Of a DNA stretch of 64,000 nt, positions 62,401 through 64,000 are shown piece after piece; position 1 is the stretch's first letter; each line of letters starts with the position of its first letter. Source of the stretch: Marinimicrobium locisalis (lineage in GTDB: Bacteria; Pseudomonadota; Gammaproteobacteria; Pseudomonadales; Cellvibrionaceae); assembly GCF_039822625.1 (NCBI RefSeq), contig NZ_JBDLLG010000005.1, positions 124,001-188,000 of the forward strand, in the 5' to 3' direction. The notes under the pieces were generated by a model. It had not been told where the DNA came from, did no database searches, and worked only from the letters and a program-made list of their open reading frames with translations. The translations under genes were made by a program, and so were the position numbers.

Positions 62401-64000
62401 TTTGAAAGGTCACCGGATGGCTCTGATTGCGCGCAATAGCCCCGTTATAGCCATCCCCCTCGGGCACTTGCAGCCCGACCCATTGCTCGAAGGGCAAGTA
62501 ATCAAACCCGCGCAGCGCCGTGCTGAAAGCACCGCCGGGCTCGAACACCCGGTTGATAAAGGTGGCCCGCAGTTGCCCCGGCGGCGGGGTGGCCACCGGC
62601 AGGCGCACCTGGAAGTCGACCTCGCCCTCCTCGTTCAGGTGGCCTTCGAACACCGACTGAGAGGCGCTTTGAAACTCCCGTGCCGGGTCGTCAAAGGTGA
62701 ACTGACTGTAACCGTCAAATGTGGTGGTTTTGGGGCTCAGGCGCACTTGGCTGTCGACCTTTAAGCCCTTCGCGCTCGCGCCATGCAGCCAACGGGCCGA
62801 GAGTGTGGCTTGCGCCGGCATGGCATCCAGGCGCAACGGCGTTCGCTCAAACCGCAAATCCATTTTTAGGCGGTTGGGCATGATGGCTTCGACGGGCAGG
62901 ACTTTGTCGAACACCCGGTTTCCCAGGTGCACCACGGCGCGCCAGTTGCCGGTGGGGGCGGCTTCGTCGGTGCTCAGAGTGTAGGTGTAAAAACCGTCCA
63001 CCGGCTCGCGCGCCACTTCACTGGTGACCTTGTTGCCGCGCGGGTCAAACAGGTCCAGCGTTACCGGGTGGTTGGCGGGCCAGAGGTTGTCCGGGTCTTC
63101 CAGAATAAACGTCAGGTGAATATCATCGCCCGGCCGCCAGACATCGCGCTCGCCATAGATAAACCCCTTCAGCCCATCGCGCACGGATTCCCCGCCCACA
63201 TCAAACTGGTTCGTGGGCAATGCTTCATTGCGGGCAAGGCGCAGATAGCCGGTTTTTCCTTCCCGTTCGGCCACCAGGTAATAAGGCTGACCATCGACGG
63301 TTAGCGAAGCCATGCCGTACTCGTCGGTCGTGCCTTCGCCGATGGGCTGTTGCTGAAAGTTGTAAACGCGAATATGAGTACCGGCGAGCGGGTTCGCCTC
63401 AAGCAGCCCGGTGGCAATCACGTCCAACCGGTCGCTTCCACCCTGCTTGGCGAGCAAGCCGATTTCCGAGACCTGAAAGGCCCGGCGGGCTTCCACTTGG
63501 TTGCTATAGCGGTAATAGCTTTGGTGGCAAGGATTGTTGCGCTCGCTGTACACCCAGTACCCCTGGGACTGGTAATAGCGCTGATACCAGGCGGGCTTCT
63601 GATCGTCCCCGTAGGACCAGTCGCCCTCGTGGCTTTGGGGCGCGTCTTCCTCGGGCTGCGCCGGTCGGGGCTGGTCGCAGGGGTACAGCGAGTTGCTTCG
63701 GTCCACACTCAGCTCAAGCTGAACCATGCCCTCGGGGTGGTCGGCCATCAGCTCGGTCAGGTCCAGGTTGTAGCGCTCCCAGCCTTCGCTGGCCGGCTCG
63801 GGCAAGCGGTAGGTCTTGCGCCACAGGTAGCGACCGGTGGCGTTGTCCATGGTCGCTTCGGTCAGGCTGTGGTGCTGAAGAAACTGGCCCATATTGCCTT
63901 CAAATATTTTAAAGGCCGTTACCTGTACCGAGTCCACGTTTGCCGCTTCAAACGGCACGGACAGTTGAGCCGCGGGGGGCAGGATGCTACTGCTTCCGGT
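59453..64000 (-). CDS. yfhM: Bacterial alpha-2-macroglobulin (YfhM-like), 5' partial
   Basis: The frame is open to the window edge, so the N-terminus (probably a lipoprotein signal) is missing; more than 1515 codons are present. MG2-type domains (DVIATGLLEANPLAGTHIRV, GLKGFIYGERDVWRPGDDIH), an acidic bait-like region (GGSDADDEDDGNPKERR) and the thioester motif GCLEQ in YPHGCLEQTTS are visible, followed by the helical thioester domain and a receptor-binding-like end. Such proteins trap invading proteases covalently in the periplasm. The thioester Cys makes it the MG-type 1 (YfhM/ECAM) class. pbpC follows after 3 bases. Confidence 0.95.
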   Translation of the reverse strand, partial: TGSSSILPPAAQLSVPFEAANVDSVQVTAFKIFEGNMGQFLQHHSLTEATMDNATGRYLWRKTYRLPEPASEGWERYNLDLTELMADHPEGMVQLELSVDRSNSLYPCDQPRPAQPEEDAPQSHEGDWSYGDDQKPAWYQRYYQSQGYWVYSERNNPCHQSYYRYSNQVEARRAFQVSEIGLLAKQGGSDRLDVIATGLLEANPLAGTHIRVYNFQQQPIGEGTTDEYGMASLTVDGQPYYLVAEREGKTGYLRLARNEALPTNQFDVGGESVRDGLKGFIYGERDVWRPGDDIHLTFILEDPDNLWPANHPVTLDLFDPRGNKVTSEVAREPVDGFYTYTLSTDEAAPTGNWRAVVHLGNRVFDKVLPVEAIMPNRLKMDLRFERTPLRLDAMPAQATLSARWLHGASAKGLKVDSQVRLSPKTTTFDGYSQFTFDDPAREFQSASQSVFEGHLNEEGEVDFQVRLPVATPPPGQLRATFINRVFEPGGAFSTALRGFDYLPFEQWVGLQVPEGDGYNGAIARNQSHPVTFQSLSSDGEPIAERELELTLYKVDWRWWWDRGNDDLASYVASENRAPIERETLTTNQQGRANWTLAKDTYDWGRYLLRVCDTSGSHCAGELIYLGWNRQNAVNPSTATQLMLSTDRDEYEVGDTATVRLPAIEQGRVLFSLENGREVLERRWLDLEPGQTDVTIPVTAAMAPNVYAHISVLLPHQERASDAPMRLYGLVPIMVEDPATRLEPELNVPEQVRPESSFDITVTESNQRPMTYTLAVVDEGLLGVTGYRTPDPHEHFYQREALGVYTWDLFDQVVGAYGASLQRVLAIGGSDADDEDDGNPKERRFPPVVQFFGPFTLEAGASRDHSVELPPYLGEVRVMLVAGKNQAYGKAEQSVTVTQPLSLLATLPRVVGPGETISLPVQVFANGEGIEEVSVKAQASDLFTLPEGEGQLNLSDKTDGIVELTLKVNDQIGKGQVTVTARSGGEVATQTIHIESRAPNPPSVRAEQAMVPPGEEWTSLLSAHGMAGTNSASVEVSRLPPLNLERRLGYLLNYPHGCLEQTTSTAFPQLYLHKLVELSDAQAREREDNIRAAIEKLGRFQLADGNFSYWPGASYANDWASLYAGHFLTEARRLGYGVPTERYNRWLSQAQSDARRFRYQNGFVQVQAYRLYVLALAEQAETAAMNRLREQLRQNTDVGNATSRRLLASAYYQLGLPDAGQELLTGAQGLPDYENPGYTYGSALRDRAIWLQLQVRADNRSGAWEQAEMIAQQLSEDRWYSTQSVAWSLLALAEFAGEQSADQPMNFSLKAGADWQALQSQQHWYRQALTSPSVAIRNDSEQPLRVMVTNRGTPAAANERATREGLALDVRFSTPGGEALDIGELPQGTDFLAEVTVTGDFEALGRSRIEDIALSLVMPSGWQIRNERLEGGDSPEGFDYLDIRDDRVLGYFSLWRDYRWRWRYNDRRQEQVTLQVVLNASYEGEFYLPGWRAEAMYNERIHANTEGQWVRVVNTD

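Noticed and set aside
1..64000. CRISPR arrays, tRNA or rRNA genes, insertion sequences, integrases, T6SS structural genes
   Set aside because: I looked for regularly spaced repeats, cloverleaf/TTCGAATC-type sequences, transposase motifs and Hcp/VgrG/TssB-type proteins and found none.

Overview
The window looks like chromosome of a marine, polysaccharide-degrading gammaproteobacterium of the Cellvibrionaceae type (Cellvibrio/Saccharophagus/Marinimicrobium-like). The grounds are poly-serine linkers joining CBM2 and CBM10 modules, a GH94 phosphorylase beside a sugar-cation symporter, lipoprotein GH9 and secreted GH28 enzymes, and gammaproteobacterial housekeeping genes (uvrA, ettA, radA, tamAB, pbpC, nhaD, tatD, betT). 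Genus is an inference. I see no rRNA, tRNA, CRISPR array, integrase or transposase.

Layout. 1-8.4 kb: the 3' end of uvrA, then an AT-richer accessory stretch with a Tae1-like T6SS amidase and its probable immunity protein, small lipoproteins, a Fic protein, remnants of ygjP-like and dsbA-like genes, and an operon of OprP-like porin, VTC-domain protein and DUF4956 protein behind a candidate Pho box. 8.8-16.8 kb: a secreted CBM2-CBM10-LTD-LTD-CotH protein, a GH94 phosphorylase (probably cellobionate) with its transporter, and a Fur-box-associated TonB. 17-31.8 kb: mostly ordinary genes (ettA, a solute-binding/Cache protein, nhaD, mak-type ROK kinase, two PilZ proteins, a DoxX-like protein, betT, a porin, radA, MATE). 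31.9-45.7 kb: GH28, tatD, a CHASE-PAS-PAS-GGDEF-EAL protein, tamB/tamA, GH9.

45.8-53.6 kb holds the most unusual unit: seven tightly packed minus-strand genes, most joined by 4-base stop/start overlaps, encoding a MoxR-type AAA ATPase, a 305-aa unknown protein, a metalloprotease-like/VWA fusion, a 184-aa unknown protein, an adenylate-forming (PaaK/LuxE-like) ligase, PnuC and NadR. It combines a MoxR-VWA chaperone or conflict-system core with nicotinamide riboside salvage, and I do not recognise it as a described system. It is followed upstream by a polymorphic-toxin island (53.7-56.9 kb) with a modular toxin, two apparently paralogous candidate immunity genes and a lipoprotein. The window ends in pbpC and a large alpha-2-macroglobulin gene cut by the window edge.

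Functionally, cellulose (GH9, GH94, symporter, cellulose-binding CotH protein) and pectin-type (GH28) breakdown sit beside two antagonism modules (Tae1-like; 55-kb toxin), envelope biogenesis and defence (TamAB, PbpC-alpha2M) and ion and osmolyte transport (NhaD, BetT). No T6SS structural genes lie in the window.
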